From Lederbergia panacisoli (GTDB lineage Bacteria > Bacillota > Bacilli > Bacillales > Bacillaceae_C): a stretch of DNA of 64,000 nt. Below the pieces are notes generated by a model. That model saw nothing but the letters and a program-made list of their open reading frames with translations, ran no database searches and had not been told where the DNA came from. Location: the NCBI RefSeq assembly GCF_024626525.1, contig NZ_JANJGU010000005.1, positions 1 through 64,000 of the forward strand, given 5' to 3'. This document shows positions 24,979-34,097 of the stretch, one piece after another. Both the position numbers and the translations under genes were made by a program. Numbering within the stretch: the first letter of the stretch is position 1; each line of letters begins with the position of its first letter.

Positions 24979-26076
24979 ATGACGTTGCCATCGCATCCAA
25001 TAGCATTAATGAATCAAGTTTATAGAAAAATAATGCCGGCCGTTCATTCTGAATTAGCATATTGGAAAGAGCGGGCAGCTGCTATCCCTGATGGGGAATT
25101 AAGGAAGCAGGCACTTGCTAGTATTGAGCATAAAATTTTTCATTGTGAGGGTGGCGCCATAATGGCACTAACGGCTCATGAAGGGAAGAAATCAGCGGTT
25201 AAGTTTATTGTTGCGTACCAGACGATTAGCGACTATTTAGACAATCTCTGTGATCGTAGTACATCTCTTGACCCAAAAGATTTTGCAGCATTGCATGAAT
25301 CGATGAAGGATGCTTTGACGGTTGGTGAAAAGCCAAAACAATATTATCGTTTTCGAGCGGAGAGGGAAGATGGCGGCTATTTAACGGAGCTTGTTCAAAC
25401 GTGTCAAAACGTTTTAGCCACAGTACCTCATTATAATGCTGTAAAGCCATTTCTTCTCGAGCTATGTCAGTATTATTGTGATTTGCAAATACATAAACAT
25501 GTTAGATTGGAAGAACGTGAAGTCCGTTTAAAGGAATGGTTTGCCGGATACAAGGATTTATTGCCGGAGATGGGCTGGCATGAATTTTCCGCTTGTTCCG
25601 GATCAACCCTTGGAATTTTTTGCTTAATATCGTATGCATTAAGGAATGATTTTGAGGAAAAGCATGCAGAGATGATCCGGGAAGGATATTTTCCTTATAT
25701 ACAAGGGCTTCATATTTTACTCGATTATTTTATTGACCAAGATGAAGACCGGGCTGGTGGAGACTTGAATTTTTGTTTTTATTACGAAAACAAAGACCAA
25801 ATGCTTAATCGATTTATTCACTTTTTAGATGAAGCGGACAAGCATACGAAAAATTTGCCCGATAAAAAATTCCATCAATTAATAAATCGCGGTCTTCTCG
25901 GAGTTTATTTATCCGATACAAAAGTAAATGAACAAAAGGACGTCAGAACACTCGCCAAAAAAATAATGAAACGCGGCGGCGTCACAAGTTATTTCTTTTA
26001 TTGGAATGGAAGGCTGTATAGGCGGATACAACAAGTAGTAAGCGGCTCAGGTAGGTTTTTGACGGATGCAAAATAG
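24979..26076 (+). CDS. ytpB: tetraprenyl-beta-curcumene synthase YtpB
   Basis: DUF2600 class IB terpene synthase of 365 residues. In B. subtilis YtpB cyclises all-trans-heptaprenyl diphosphate to the C35 terpene tetraprenyl-beta-curcumene. The Asp-rich metal motif is visible as DYLDNLCDRS near residue 86, and a second acidic site lies in DYFIDQDEDRAGGDLNF near residue 250. Its substrate is the same prenyl chain that MenA attaches in this window. The ATG follows AATGAGGTGATTGGAAG. Confidence 0.93.
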   Translation: MTLPSHPIALMNQVYRKIMPAVHSELAYWKERAAAIPDGELRKQALASIEHKIFHCEGGAIMALTAHEGKKSAVKFIVAYQTISDYLDNLCDRSTSLDPKDFAALHESMKDALTVGEKPKQYYRFRAEREDGGYLTELVQTCQNVLATVPHYNAVKPFLLELCQYYCDLQIHKHVRLEEREVRLKEWFAGYKDLLPEMGWHEFSACSGSTLGIFCLISYALRNDFEEKHAEMIREGYFPYIQGLHILLDYFIDQDEDRAGGDLNFCFYYENKDQMLNRFIHFLDEADKHTKNLPDKKFHQLINRGLLGVYLSDTKVNEQKDVRTLAKKIMKRGGVTSYFFYWNGRLYRRIQQVVSGSGRFLTDAK

Positions 26077-26080
26077 AAGG

Positions 26081-26253
26081 AAAAGCAGAAGTGTTTTGCT
26101 TATCGTCGTACAAGGCCACATGATGTAGGTCCGCCGACATTGCAACAGGATATGACGTTTTTAAACGGTCTAAGATTTGCAAGGGACGAGTCGATGTTGG
26201 CTTCGCAAGCGAAAAGCCAAGAAATTTGCTGGTCGATAGGCGCTGGAGATAGA
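26081..26253 (+). repeat. dispersed ~175-bp repeat, copy 1
   Basis: Begins AAAAGCAGAAGTG and ends GTCGATAGGCGCTGGAGATAG. Internal blocks GGGACGAGT, GATGTTGGCTT and AAAAGCCAAGAAATTTGCTGGTCGATAGGCG match the reverse complement of 28975-29150. No open frame or transposase is present. It fills the gap between ytpB and mnmM. Confidence 0.7.
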
Positions 26254-26288
26254 AAAAAGAGGCATTCTCAATGATTGCCTCTTTTTTC
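26254..26288. terminator. mnmM terminator, bidirectional
   Basis: AAAAAAGAGGC / GCCTCTTTTTT with a 13-base loop, overlapping the mnmM stop codon. Runs of A and T on both sides allow function on either strand. Confidence 0.85.
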
Positions 26289-26849
26289 TATGGCGATGAT
26301 AAAGGGTGGATTATTAATTTGGTTAATAAAAGAGTATTTCAAGACATGATACTCTTTTTGATCCAGGCTTGTAGTGTAGCGAAGTAATGCATCACGTTCG
26401 ATTATTCCTCCCTCATGTCCATAGTAGACAACAAGGATTATAACACCACCTGATGCCATATTTTCCAAAAGTTTATGAACAGCAATGATGGTCGTTTCAG
26501 GTTTAGTAATGACGGATTTATCACCTTTTGGTAAATAACCTAAATTAAAAATGGCAGTTTTGATATGGCGATGTTCATCTCCAGGAATGACATCTAATAC
26601 ATGTTCATGTCCTGTATGAAAAAGGGTGGCACGGTGCAGTAATTTTTTTGAAGAAAGTAATTTTTTTGTTTCATGTAATGCATTTTCTTGGATATCAAAT
26701 CCGTATACGTGGCCAGTATCCTCTACAAGCTTTGCTAAAAAATAAGTATCATGTCCATTTCCAATCGTCGCATCTATTACGATATCACCAGGCTTTACGA
26801 CTTTTTCAAGCAATGATCGTGCAAATGAAAGAATATTTTCTAAAGACAC
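26268..26849 (-). CDS. mnmM: tRNA methyltransferase MnmM (YtqB)
   Basis: SAM-dependent methyltransferase of the YtqB family, recently identified in B. subtilis and Staphylococcus as MnmM, which converts nm5s2U34 to mnm5s2U34 in tRNAs. The SAM motif I is VIDATIGNGHDTYFLA near residue 25; the NLGYLPKGDKS motif near 107 is the family signature and likely the catalytic region. The start is GTG at 26849 after AAGGAG; upstream frame extends to 26921 without a ribosome site. Target tRNAs such as Lys (TTT) and Glu (TTC) are encoded at the start of this window. Confidence 0.9.
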   Translation of the reverse strand: MSLENILSFARSLLEKVVKPGDIVIDATIGNGHDTYFLAKLVEDTGHVYGFDIQENALHETKKLLSSKKLLHRATLFHTGHEHVLDVIPGDEHRHIKTAIFNLGYLPKGDKSVITKPETTIIAVHKLLENMASGGVIILVVYYGHEGGIIERDALLRYTTSLDQKEYHVLKYSFINQINNPPFIIAIEKRGNH

Positions 26850-26963
26850 TATATCCAACTCCTTACTGAACATACAAAAAATTGTAACATAACTGTAGGT
26901 GGATGAGAACAAACTAAACAAGACCCTTTTTCAAAGGGACAGGTTGAAAGGAGAGGATTGTTA

Positions 26964-27254
26964 GTGGCAACTAGGCAATCGATTGAAGACTGTATTAATC
27001 GTTGTGAGTCCGCAATTCTTTTCGCGAACGGGCAGTTCACTGAAGCGAATAAACAGGAACATTATTATGATGTAGAATTCAGTGAAGCCCAGCAAGGATT
27101 GGAAAATGCCGTCCAGGAGCTTGAAAAATTAACGGATAGCTCCAATGCTCAGCAGCGGGAACAATTGCATCGAATTCGCTTAAAAGTACAGCAACTGCAA
27201 AACAAAATGATTCTCCAAAACCATGATCATCCGTTGTATAGTACTTGGCATTAA
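26964..27254 (+). CDS. ytzC: DUF2524 family protein YtzC
   Basis: A 96-residue helical, charged protein beginning VATRQSIEDCINRCE with an EHYYDVEFSEAQQGLENAVQELEKL coiled-coil-like segment and the end motif QREQLHRIRLKVQQLQNKMILQNHDH. This is the YtzC/DUF2524 family; function unknown. GTG at 26964 follows AAAGGAGAGGA. It is divergent from mnmM. Confidence 0.85.
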   Translation: MATRQSIEDCINRCESAILFANGQFTEANKQEHYYDVEFSEAQQGLENAVQELEKLTDSSNAQQREQLHRIRLKVQQLQNKMILQNHDHPLYSTWH

Positions 27255-27259
27255 TTAAG

Positions 27260-27291
27260 AAAGATCTGGCTCTTCTAGATGCCAGATCTTT
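27260..27291 (+). terminator. ytzC terminator
   Basis: AAAGATCTGGC / GCCAGATCTTT with a 10-base loop directly after the ytzC stop codon. Confidence 0.75.
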
Positions 27292-27409
27292 CAACTTCCT
27301 CCAAATTACTGAATTTATTTAAATCTTTACTCCACTTGCCAGCATCTACATAAAAGAATAGAATTGCTTTGGTACACGAAATATTAGCGTGGAAAGGGTG
27401 CTGGCAAAC

Positions 27410-28597
27410 ATGCCAAAAGCATTATGGCTGTTAGTCATAGGGATGCTCGTAAATGTGACCGGATCTTCTTTTTTATGGCCTCTCAATGCCATTTATATAC
27501 ACGATCATTTAGGGAAATCGTTATCCGTAGCAGGATTAGTATTAATGTTGAATTCCGCGGCAAGTGTAGTAGGAAATTTAGTAGGTGGAATGCTTTACGA
27601 TAAAATCGGTGGTTACCGTTCTATATTGCTTGGAATTATTATTTCAGTCATTTCGTTAACCGGATTAACATTTTGGCACGGGTGGCCACATTATGTCTAT
27701 TTCTTAGTTTTAATCGGTTTCGGAGGAGGCATTGTATTTCCATCCATGTTTGCAATGGCGGGAGCTGTTTGGAAAGAAGGGGGCAGGAAGGCTTTTAACG
27801 CAGTGTATGTTGCTCAAAATGCCGGAGTTGCGATTGGCTCTGCTTTGGGAGGGTTTGTCGCATTTTATTCCTTTGACTATATATTTTTAGCAAATTTATT
27901 TATGTACGTCATTTTTTTATTTTTAGCTCTTTTTGGATATAAAAATTTGGCTGGAAACCAGTTAGTTCAAACGAATGTATTGCAAGAGCGAAAGACATTA
28001 ATAAGCAAAAATAAGTTTTACGCACTTATCATATTATGTTCCGCCTATTTATTGGGGTGGGTTTGTTATGTTCAATGGCAATCTACGATTGCGGCTTACA
28101 CACTGGAAATCAATATTACTTTAAAACAATATAGCTTACTTTGGACAGTGAACGGTGCATTGATTGTCATAGCACAGCCTTTTCTTCAAAGAGCGCTGCG
28201 AAAATATGGAGAAAAACTAAAAGGACAAATGATCGTAGGATTTGTTATTTTTATTATTTCATTTGTTATAGCAGGTGCAGTCAATGAATTTAAAGGATTC
28301 CTCGCTGCCATGATTATTTTAACCGTTGGAGAGATGCTTGTATGGCCAATCGTACCGACAGTCGCTGATAAATTGGCACCGAAAGGGAGAGAAGGCTTTT
28401 ATCAAGGGATTGTAAATAGCACCGCCACTGGAGGCAGGATGATTGGTCCTGTGCTTGGAGGACTGATTGTTGATTTAAATGGGATGAATTCACTTTTCTA
28501 TTATTTGATTGCCCTCCTTGTCGCAGCTCTTATTCTCACGTATATATATGACCGACCACTAAAAGTAATGAAAAAAGGAAATAATGCCACTACCTAA
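27410..28597 (+). CDS. yttB: MFS transporter, YttB-like
   Basis: Major facilitator protein of 395 residues with about twelve hydrophobic segments. The MFS loop motif between helices 2 and 3 is GGMLYDKIGGYRS near residue 60. Helix 4 to 5 shows GGGIVFPSMFAMAGAVW and the AQNAGVAIGSALGG segment. Drug or sugar efflux is the usual prediction; the substrate is unknown. I chose the ATG at 27410 (MPKALWLLV), with AAAGGGTG upstream; GTG codons at 27389 and 27401 are alternatives. The gene precedes leuS, as in related bacilli. Confidence 0.85.
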   Translation: MPKALWLLVIGMLVNVTGSSFLWPLNAIYIHDHLGKSLSVAGLVLMLNSAASVVGNLVGGMLYDKIGGYRSILLGIIISVISLTGLTFWHGWPHYVYFLVLIGFGGGIVFPSMFAMAGAVWKEGGRKAFNAVYVAQNAGVAIGSALGGFVAFYSFDYIFLANLFMYVIFLFLALFGYKNLAGNQLVQTNVLQERKTLISKNKFYALIILCSAYLLGWVCYVQWQSTIAAYTLEINITLKQYSLLWTVNGALIVIAQPFLQRALRKYGEKLKGQMIVGFVIFIISFVIAGAVNEFKGFLAAMIILTVGEMLVWPIVPTVADKLAPKGREGFYQGIVNSTATGGRMIGPVLGGLIVDLNGMNSLFYYLIALLVAALILTYIYDRPLKVMKKGNNATT

Positions 28598-28609
28598 TTG
28601 CACGAACTT

Positions 28610-28637
28610 TTGATTTTTTGTTGCAAGTATGTATAAT
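28610..28637 (+). promoter_or_regulatory. leuS leader promoter
   Basis: TTGATT at 28610-28615 and TATAAT at 28632-28637, spacer 16 bases, upstream of the T-box leader. Confidence 0.7.
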
Positions 28638-28644
28638 ATTCATT

Positions 28645-28960
28645 ACAATTGGTAATATCATGAATAGCATAATTAAAACGTTAACGAAGGATCAGTAATG
28701 ATTAAAAAGCCCGTTCAGAGAGTTGGCGGAGGGTGCAAGCCAATCGGGGAGAATCACGAACTCACCTTTCGAGTTGCATGTGTAAACGGATTTTGAGTGG
28801 AAGCAATTTGCTGAAATTGCCGAAAATCTTAGTAATTCATGCCGTATTCCGCGTTAAGGATGAATGAAGTGAGTGTTACTAACACTAATGTGGGTGGTAC
28901 CGCGGGAGAATTCAACCTCTCGTCCCAAGAAATTATTTTTTCTGGGATGAGGGGTTTTTT
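28645..28960 (+). promoter_or_regulatory. leucine T-box leader with terminator
   Basis: The T-box core AATGTGGGTGGTACCGCGG is at 28887-28905; its UGGU pairs with the uncharged tRNA 3' end. The terminator stem with GTCCCA/TGGGAT and a T run is at 28915-28960. The Stem I specifier is probably the CTC codon in GAACTCACC near 28758-28766, which fits tRNA-Leu control of leuS. The specifier call rests on pattern, not folding. Confidence 0.93.
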
Positions 28961-28974
28961 GTTTATTTAAAATT

Positions 28975-29150
28975 GTCTAGCTTCATCGCCTATCGACTAG
29001 TAAACTTCTTGGCCTTTTCTTTTGCGTAAGTCAACATCGGGTGAAATTTGAGGTGCCAATTTCACTAACTCGTCCCTCGTCGTGTTTCCTTTATCGCAAG
29101 TCTTAGGCCCTGAAGTTTATACGTCGATGAGCAGGCGCATACGCTTTTCT
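28975..29150 (-). repeat. dispersed ~175-bp repeat, copy 2 (inverted)
   Basis: Reverse-complement relative of the element at 26081. Shared blocks include CGCCTATCGACTAGTAAACTT, GGCTTTT/CTTTTCTTTTGCG, GATGTTGACTT, GGGACGAG and an AGAAAAGCG end. It lies between the T-box terminator and the leuS ribosome site, so every leuS mRNA carries it in antisense. Confidence 0.7.
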
Positions 29151-29168
29151 AAATTAGGAGGAACGAAC

Positions 29169-31583
29169 ATGAGTTTCAACCACAAAGAAATTGAACAAAA
29201 ATGGCAAAAATATTGGGAAGATCATAAAACATTTAAAACAGATGCATATGGGGAGGGTGAAAAGTTTTACGCTCTTGATATGTTTCCGTATCCATCTGGA
29301 GCGGGGCTTCATGTCGGACACCCGGAAGGTTATACAGCAACGGATATTCTTTCAAGAATGAAAAGAATGCAAGGATATAATGTCCTTCATCCAATGGGCT
29401 GGGATGCTTTTGGTCTACCTGCTGAGCAATACGCTCTGGACACAGGGAATAACCCTGCTGATTTTACACAGCATAATATTGATACATTTAAAAGGCAAAT
29501 TAAAGAGCTGGGATTTTCTTATGACTGGGATCGGGAAATCAACACGACTGACCCGAATTATTATAAATGGACACAATGGATTTTCACAAAGTTGTTTGAA
29601 AAAGGGCTTGCCTACGTGGATGAGGTGCCTGTAAACTGGTGTCCCGCTCTAGGTACAGTGCTTGCAAATGAAGAAGTCATAGATGGGAAAAGTGAACGTG
29701 GAGGACATCCAGTCGAGCGTCGTCCCATGAAGCAATGGATTTTAAGGATTACAAAATACGCTGATCGCCTACTTGATGATTTAGAAGAATTGGATTGGCC
29801 AGAAAGTATTAAAGATATGCAGCGAAATTGGATTGGTCGTTCAGAAGGGGCAGAAGTCATTTTTAGTATTGACGGATATGAGGAAACGTTCACGGTTTTT
29901 ACTACTCGTCCAGACACACTTTTCGGTGCGACTTATGCAGTCCTTGCACCTGAGCATCCATTCGTTGATCAAATTACTTCAGCTGATCAGAAATCAGCGG
30001 TTCAAGCATATATCGATCAAATCAAATCAAAAAGTGATCTTGAAAGAACAGATCTTGCAAAAGATAAAACAGGTGTGTTTACAGGGGCATATGCGGTAAA
30101 CCCAGTGAATGGTAAAAAAATTCCTATTTGGATCGCTGATTACGTCTTGATGTCATATGGGACAGGAGCTATTATGGCTGTTCCAGGGCATGATGAACGC
30201 GATTATGAGTTTGCAATGAAATTCGGTTTGGAAATTATTGAAGTTGTAGCAGGCGGAAATGTCGAAGAAGCTGCTTACACTGGTGATGGAAAACATGTAA
30301 ATTCCGATTTCCTTGACGGCATGAACAAAGAAGACGCGATTACTGCCATGATTGACTGGCTTGAAAGAGAAGGAAAAGGGACAAAGAAAATCACTTATCG
30401 CCTAAGAGATTGGCTATTCAGCCGTCAGCGCTATTGGGGTGAACCGATACCGATTATTCATTGGGAAGATGGAACAATGACAACTGTTTCTGAAGACCAG
30501 CTTCCTGTCATTCTTCCAGAAACTGATCACATTAAACCATCGGGAACGGGAGAATCGCCACTTGCGAATATTGAAGATTGGCTTCATGTAGAAGACCCTG
30601 AAACAGGTAAAAAAGGACGCCGTGAAACGAATACAATGCCGCAATGGGCAGGAAGCTGCTGGTATTATCTTCGTTACATCGACCCGAATAACGATAAAGC
30701 ACTTGCAGATGAGGAGCTTTTGAAAAAATGGCTTCCGATAGATATTTATATTGGTGGAGCGGAGCATGCGGTTCTACACTTGCTTTATGCACGTTTCTGG
30801 CATAAATTCTTGTATGATATTGGTGTAGTTCCTACAAAAGAACCTTTTCAAAAGCTATTTAACCAAGGGATGATTCTTGGTGAAGGCAATGAAAAAATGA
30901 GTAAATCAAAAGGGAATGTTGTTAACCCGGATGATATCGTAGCAAGCCACGGTGCCGACACATTGCGTTTATATGAAATGTTTATGGGACCTCTAGACGC
31001 TTCAATTGCTTGGTCCACTACAGGTCTTGATGGATCTCGCCGTTTCCTTGATCGTGTATGGAGACTGTTTATAGATGAAAATGGTGCCCTTACTGAAAAA
31101 GTTAAGGATGGCGCTGGCCCAGATCTTGAGAAAGTGTATCATCAGACAGTGAAAAAAGTAACGAATGATTATGAAGGTTTACATTTCAATACTGCCATTT
31201 CCCAATTAATGGTATTTATCAATGAAGGATATAAAGCTGATGTTCTTTCGAAAGAATATGTTGAAGGCTTTGTAAAAATGCTTTCCCCAATTGCTCCTCA
31301 TATTTCAGAAGAATTATGGGAAAAGCTTGGGCACACAAGCACACTTGCATATGAACCATGGCCATCTTTTGATGAAACAAAGCTTGTCGACGATGAAGTG
31401 GAAATCGTTGTTCAATTGAATGGCAAAGTTCGTTCAAAATTAATGATTTCACGCATTGCGACACGCGAAGAACTGGAAGAAGTTGCATTGAGCGATGAAA
31501 AGATCAAAGAAATAATCGAAGGAAAAACGGTTAGAAAAATTATCGCCGTCCCAGGTAAATTAGTAAATATTGTTGCCAATTAA
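29169..31583 (+). CDS. leuS: leucyl-tRNA synthetase
   Basis: Class I synthetase of 804 residues charging tRNA-Leu; the two cognate genes with TAG and TAA anticodons are in this window. The HIGH-type motif is [20 protein letters not shown] near residue 41. The CP1 editing domain carries [12 protein letters not shown] and [15 protein letters not shown]. The KMSKS motif is [11 protein letters not shown] near residue 577. The start is ATG at 29169 ([12 protein letters not shown]) after TAGGAGGAA; the longer upstream frame lies in the repeat. It is controlled by the T-box leader. Confidence 0.98.
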   Translation: MSFNHKEIEQKWQKYWEDHKTFKTDAYGEGEKFYALDMFPYPSGAGLHVGHPEGYTATDILSRMKRMQGYNVLHPMGWDAFGLPAEQYALDTGNNPADFTQHNIDTFKRQIKELGFSYDWDREINTTDPNYYKWTQWIFTKLFEKGLAYVDEVPVNWCPALGTVLANEEVIDGKSERGGHPVERRPMKQWILRITKYADRLLDDLEELDWPESIKDMQRNWIGRSEGAEVIFSIDGYEETFTVFTTRPDTLFGATYAVLAPEHPFVDQITSADQKSAVQAYIDQIKSKSDLERTDLAKDKTGVFTGAYAVNPVNGKKIPIWIADYVLMSYGTGAIMAVPGHDERDYEFAMKFGLEIIEVVAGGNVEEAAYTGDGKHVNSDFLDGMNKEDAITAMIDWLEREGKGTKKITYRLRDWLFSRQRYWGEPIPIIHWEDGTMTTVSEDQLPVILPETDHIKPSGTGESPLANIEDWLHVEDPETGKKGRRETNTMPQWAGSCWYYLRYIDPNNDKALADEELLKKWLPIDIYIGGAEHAVLHLLYARFWHKFLYDIGVVPTKEPFQKLFNQGMILGEGNEKMSKSKGNVVNPDDIVASHGADTLRLYEMFMGPLDASIAWSTTGLDGSRRFLDRVWRLFIDENGALTEKVKDGAGPDLEKVYHQTVKKVTNDYEGLHFNTAISQLMVFINEGYKADVLSKEYVEGFVKMLSPIAPHISEELWEKLGHTSTLAYEPWPSFDETKLVDDEVEIVVQLNGKVRSKLMISRIATREELEEVALSDEKIKEIIEGKTVRKIIAVPGKLVNIVAN

Positions 31584-31605
31584 TACAATGGAAAGGTGAT
31601 AAAGA

Positions 31606-31920
31606 ATGGAGCTTTTTAAAACAATTACTCCCGAGGAAGTTCAAAAGCAACTCGAAGCAGGGAAAACCTTAAACCTTATTGATGTGAGAGAAGATGATGA
31701 AGTTGCCGAAGGAATGATACCAACGGCAGTTCATATCAAAATGGGTGATATTCCCGAAAACCTTGATAAACTAGATCCAGATAAGGAATATATTTTTATT
31801 TGCAGATCTAGCGGCAGAAGTGGCCGAGTATGTGAATATTTAATTAATCAAGGCTTTAATGTTTGTAATATGGTGGGCGGAATGCTTGAATGGGAAGGAC
31901 CGCTTGAACAAAAGGATTAA
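31606..31920 (+). CDS. ytwF: rhodanese-like protein YtwF
   Basis: Single rhodanese domain of 104 residues. The active-site loop ICRSSGRSGRV puts the catalytic Cys near residue 66, and the CH2 end is NMVGGMLEWEGPL. Likely carries sulfur as a persulfide; the partner is unknown. It lies 22 bases after leuS and before a strong terminator, so it is probably co-transcribed with leuS. The ribosome site is GAAAGGTGAT. Confidence 0.92.
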   Translation: MELFKTITPEEVQKQLEAGKTLNLIDVREDDEVAEGMIPTAVHIKMGDIPENLDKLDPDKEYIFICRSSGRSGRVCEYLINQGFNVCNMVGGMLEWEGPLEQKD

Positions 31921-31929
31921 TATTTTACA

Positions 31930-31973
31930 AAAGGCTATCTAGAAATAGATTGAATCTTTCTAGATAGCCTTTT
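31930..31973 (+). terminator. leuS-ytwF terminator
   Basis: Sixteen-base stem AAAGGCTATCTAGAAA / TTTCTAGATAGCCTTT with an 11-base loop. Confidence 0.85.
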
Positions 31974-32008
31974 ATTATTGTGATAAAGGAGGGGTTATCA
32001 TTATTACT

Positions 32009-32923
32009 TTGGTAGAAGCTTTAAAATCTATAACTTTATACATAATAGTTATTTTATTACTTATCTTAATTGTGTTATTTCCACGTGATCCTGTTTATGA
32101 TTTTGATGGGAAGGCAATGACGCCCATCCTTAAATATGAATTTCATTGGGATCAATATAAAAGCAATTTACTGAATTTTTATCATTCTCTAAAAGATGAT
32201 CATTCATTAGGAATGACTCAATATGATCTTACAGCAGAAGAAGAGATTAGGAGGTATTTCCCAAAAAGTTTAAAAGTAATTGCGGTTGCCTTCCTTTTTA
32301 GTATTGTGTTTGGAATATTAAAAGGTATTTTTGACTATAGGGTTAAAGATAGCAAACTTAAAATTTTTGGAAATGGAAGCACTTGGTTCCTACAATCGAT
32401 TCCTGATTTTTTTATCATCCTATGTGTTCATTGGCTAACGATTTTCATGGTTCCTTCGTTGCGTATGTTTAATCATTCTGTCTGGTATAATTTCTTAGTG
32501 ATTGGAGTATTAGTTTCTCTCTATCCAATGATGTATATCGCACGTATTACGTTTGCAGCGATTGCAGCTGAAGAAGGGGAATTATATATTCAGGTAGCGA
32601 AGTCTAAAGGGTTTAGCGATAAGAAAGTTTTGTATAAACATATTATGCGCAATAGTATGCAAACAATTTTAACGCATATTACGCCTTTAATGCTTTTTAT
32701 CCTTTCTAGCCTTCTTATTACTGAATATTTAGTTGGCTATCAAGGAATATCTTACCGTGTTTTTACAGCGATAGGTGTAGCGCGAACGGTTAGTTGGCCA
32801 CAATACGAGCCCGGAATTATTATCGGGTCTGGTCTTTGCTTTATCGTGCTTGTCATGTTCTCCCAACTCGTTGCTTTTATTATTAGAAAAAGTATAAAGC
32901 TAGAATGGGAGAGAGATTCATGA
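32009..32923 (+). CDS. ABC permease, oligopeptide DppB/OppB-like
   Basis: Membrane permease of 304 residues with an N-terminal helix, a long outside segment and about five further helices. The EAA loop is ITFAAIAAEEGELYIQVAKSKGF with IMRNSMQTILTHI after it, as in DppB. The TTG start is 16 bases from the AAGGAGG at 31986-31992, which is too far; an in-frame ATT at 32000 has ideal spacing and could be the true start. The next gene overlaps by 4 bases. No ATPase or binding protein is adjacent. Confidence 0.85.
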   Translation: MVEALKSITLYIIVILLLILIVLFPRDPVYDFDGKAMTPILKYEFHWDQYKSNLLNFYHSLKDDHSLGMTQYDLTAEEEIRRYFPKSLKVIAVAFLFSIVFGILKGIFDYRVKDSKLKIFGNGSTWFLQSIPDFFIILCVHWLTIFMVPSLRMFNHSVWYNFLVIGVLVSLYPMMYIARITFAAIAAEEGELYIQVAKSKGFSDKKVLYKHIMRNSMQTILTHITPLMLFILSSLLITEYLVGYQGISYRVFTAIGVARTVSWPQYEPGIIIGSGLCFIVLVMFSQLVAFIIRKSIKLEWERDS

Positions 32924-33810
32924 GAAATAAATATTTAATAACAGGAAGTATATTGCTAGCGTTTCTATTGGCCGTTATGTTTATTGGACCATACATGCCA
33001 TTTGTAGACACTAAATTAGAGCCTGAAAGGCTTTATTTTCCTGAAAATGGGAAGTTTCAAAAAGCGCCTTTTGCTCCTTCTGAACGCCAATGGTTAGGAT
33101 CTGATCGCGATGGAAGAGATATTTTTAGCTTACTTGTAATGGGAGCCCGCGAAACCATGCTTCTTATTTTTGGAATTACGATTCTTAGGTATCTCATCGC
33201 TATCCCGCTCGGATTATCAGGGTATAAGAATAAAGGAATCTTGCCTAAGATAATAAATGGGTGGCATAAACTTTTTTCAAGTCTTCCAATTATCTTTATA
33301 GCCATAATTATGTTGAATATGCCATTTCTTGTTTTTTCTGAGCATCGAATGTATTGGGCGATCTTGACGATTGCGCTCGTAGAAGTTGGGAGAGTAAGTT
33401 ATATTATTCAACAACAAGCCTATTTAATTTCGAAAAAACCATATATGGACGCTGGGATTACATTAGGGATGAAGCCAGTAAATCTTCTAAAAAACTATTA
33501 CTTATCTAATCTAGCACCTGATATCGCAACTAACTTCTGCCTAGATGTCGGTAGAGTTGCATTATTAATGGGGCAGTTAGCGATTTTTGGAATTTTTATG
33601 AAAGTAGATTTTGTGCAGGTAGGTTATGGAGTAACCGAAATTGTAAATACAAGCCTCGAATGGGGAACGATGATGCGAGAGTCGAGAAAGGACGTTGTTA
33701 CCGCATTTTGGATTCCATTTTTCCCAGCACTTGCATTAGCCTATGTAATTTTCACTTTCAATATATTAGGAGAAGGGCTAAGACGTTTTTTTAATCGCCA
33801 CTTAGAATAA
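32920..33810 (+). CDS. ABC permease, oligopeptide DppC/OppC-like
   Basis: Second permease of the pair, 296 residues. The N-terminal helix is followed by the OppC-type segment LGSDRDGRDIFSLLVMGARETM, then several helices and the weak EAA loop YMDAGITLGMKPVNLLKNYYLSNLAPDI. It starts at the ATG of an ATGA overlap with the upstream gene, with GGAGAGAG as ribosome site. The pair would form the channel of a peptide-type importer, but its ATPases and receptor must be encoded elsewhere if it is functional. Confidence 0.85.
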   Translation: MRNKYLITGSILLAFLLAVMFIGPYMPFVDTKLEPERLYFPENGKFQKAPFAPSERQWLGSDRDGRDIFSLLVMGARETMLLIFGITILRYLIAIPLGLSGYKNKGILPKIINGWHKLFSSLPIIFIAIIMLNMPFLVFSEHRMYWAILTIALVEVGRVSYIIQQQAYLISKKPYMDAGITLGMKPVNLLKNYYLSNLAPDIATNFCLDVGRVALLMGQLAIFGIFMKVDFVQVGYGVTEIVNTSLEWGTMMRESRKDVVTAFWIPFFPALALAYVIFTFNILGEGLRRFFNRHLE

Positions 33811-33877
33811 ATTCTGAATTGTATAAAAAGTTTCTTTTTCGGGAAGAATAGTTAAAAATCCCGGGAAGGTGAGAGCG

Positions 33878-34060
33878 ATGGTTCAAGTGAAATTATTCGA
33901 TTGTGAACATGAGCAAGATCTTGAAGATGAAATGAATGACTTTCTTGTAGATTTAGAGGAAAGAGATATCATCGACATTAAATACAATGTAGCGGCGATT
34001 GGAGAAGCTGGTTCTGAACAAGTATATTGCTTTAGTGCAATGGTGTTATATGTTAAATGA
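33878..34060 (+). CDS. cse60: sporulation protein Cse60
   Basis: A 60-residue acidic protein beginning MVQVKLFDCEHEQDLEDEMNDF and ending EQVYCFSAMVLYVK, the Cse60 (YteV) pattern. In B. subtilis Cse60 is made in the mother cell under SigE; its function is unknown. I chose the ATG at 33878 because the GTG at 33869 lies inside GGGAAGGTGAG. It supports assignment to a spore former. Confidence 0.9.
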   Translation: MVQVKLFDCEHEQDLEDEMNDFLVDLEERDIIDIKYNVAAIGEAGSEQVYCFSAMVLYVK

Positions 34061-34097
34061 TAGAAGCTGTCTACACTGTGACAGCTTCTATCATTTT
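34061..34097. terminator. terminator between cse60 and ytfP
   Basis: TAGAAGCTGTC / GACAGCTTCTA with an 8-base loop, then CATTTTTT, between the convergent stop codons. Confidence 0.85.

Noticed and set aside
30414-30792. Minus-strand frames of 117 and 86 codons inside leuS
   Set aside because: leuS is continuous and full length with all motifs; these are shadows.
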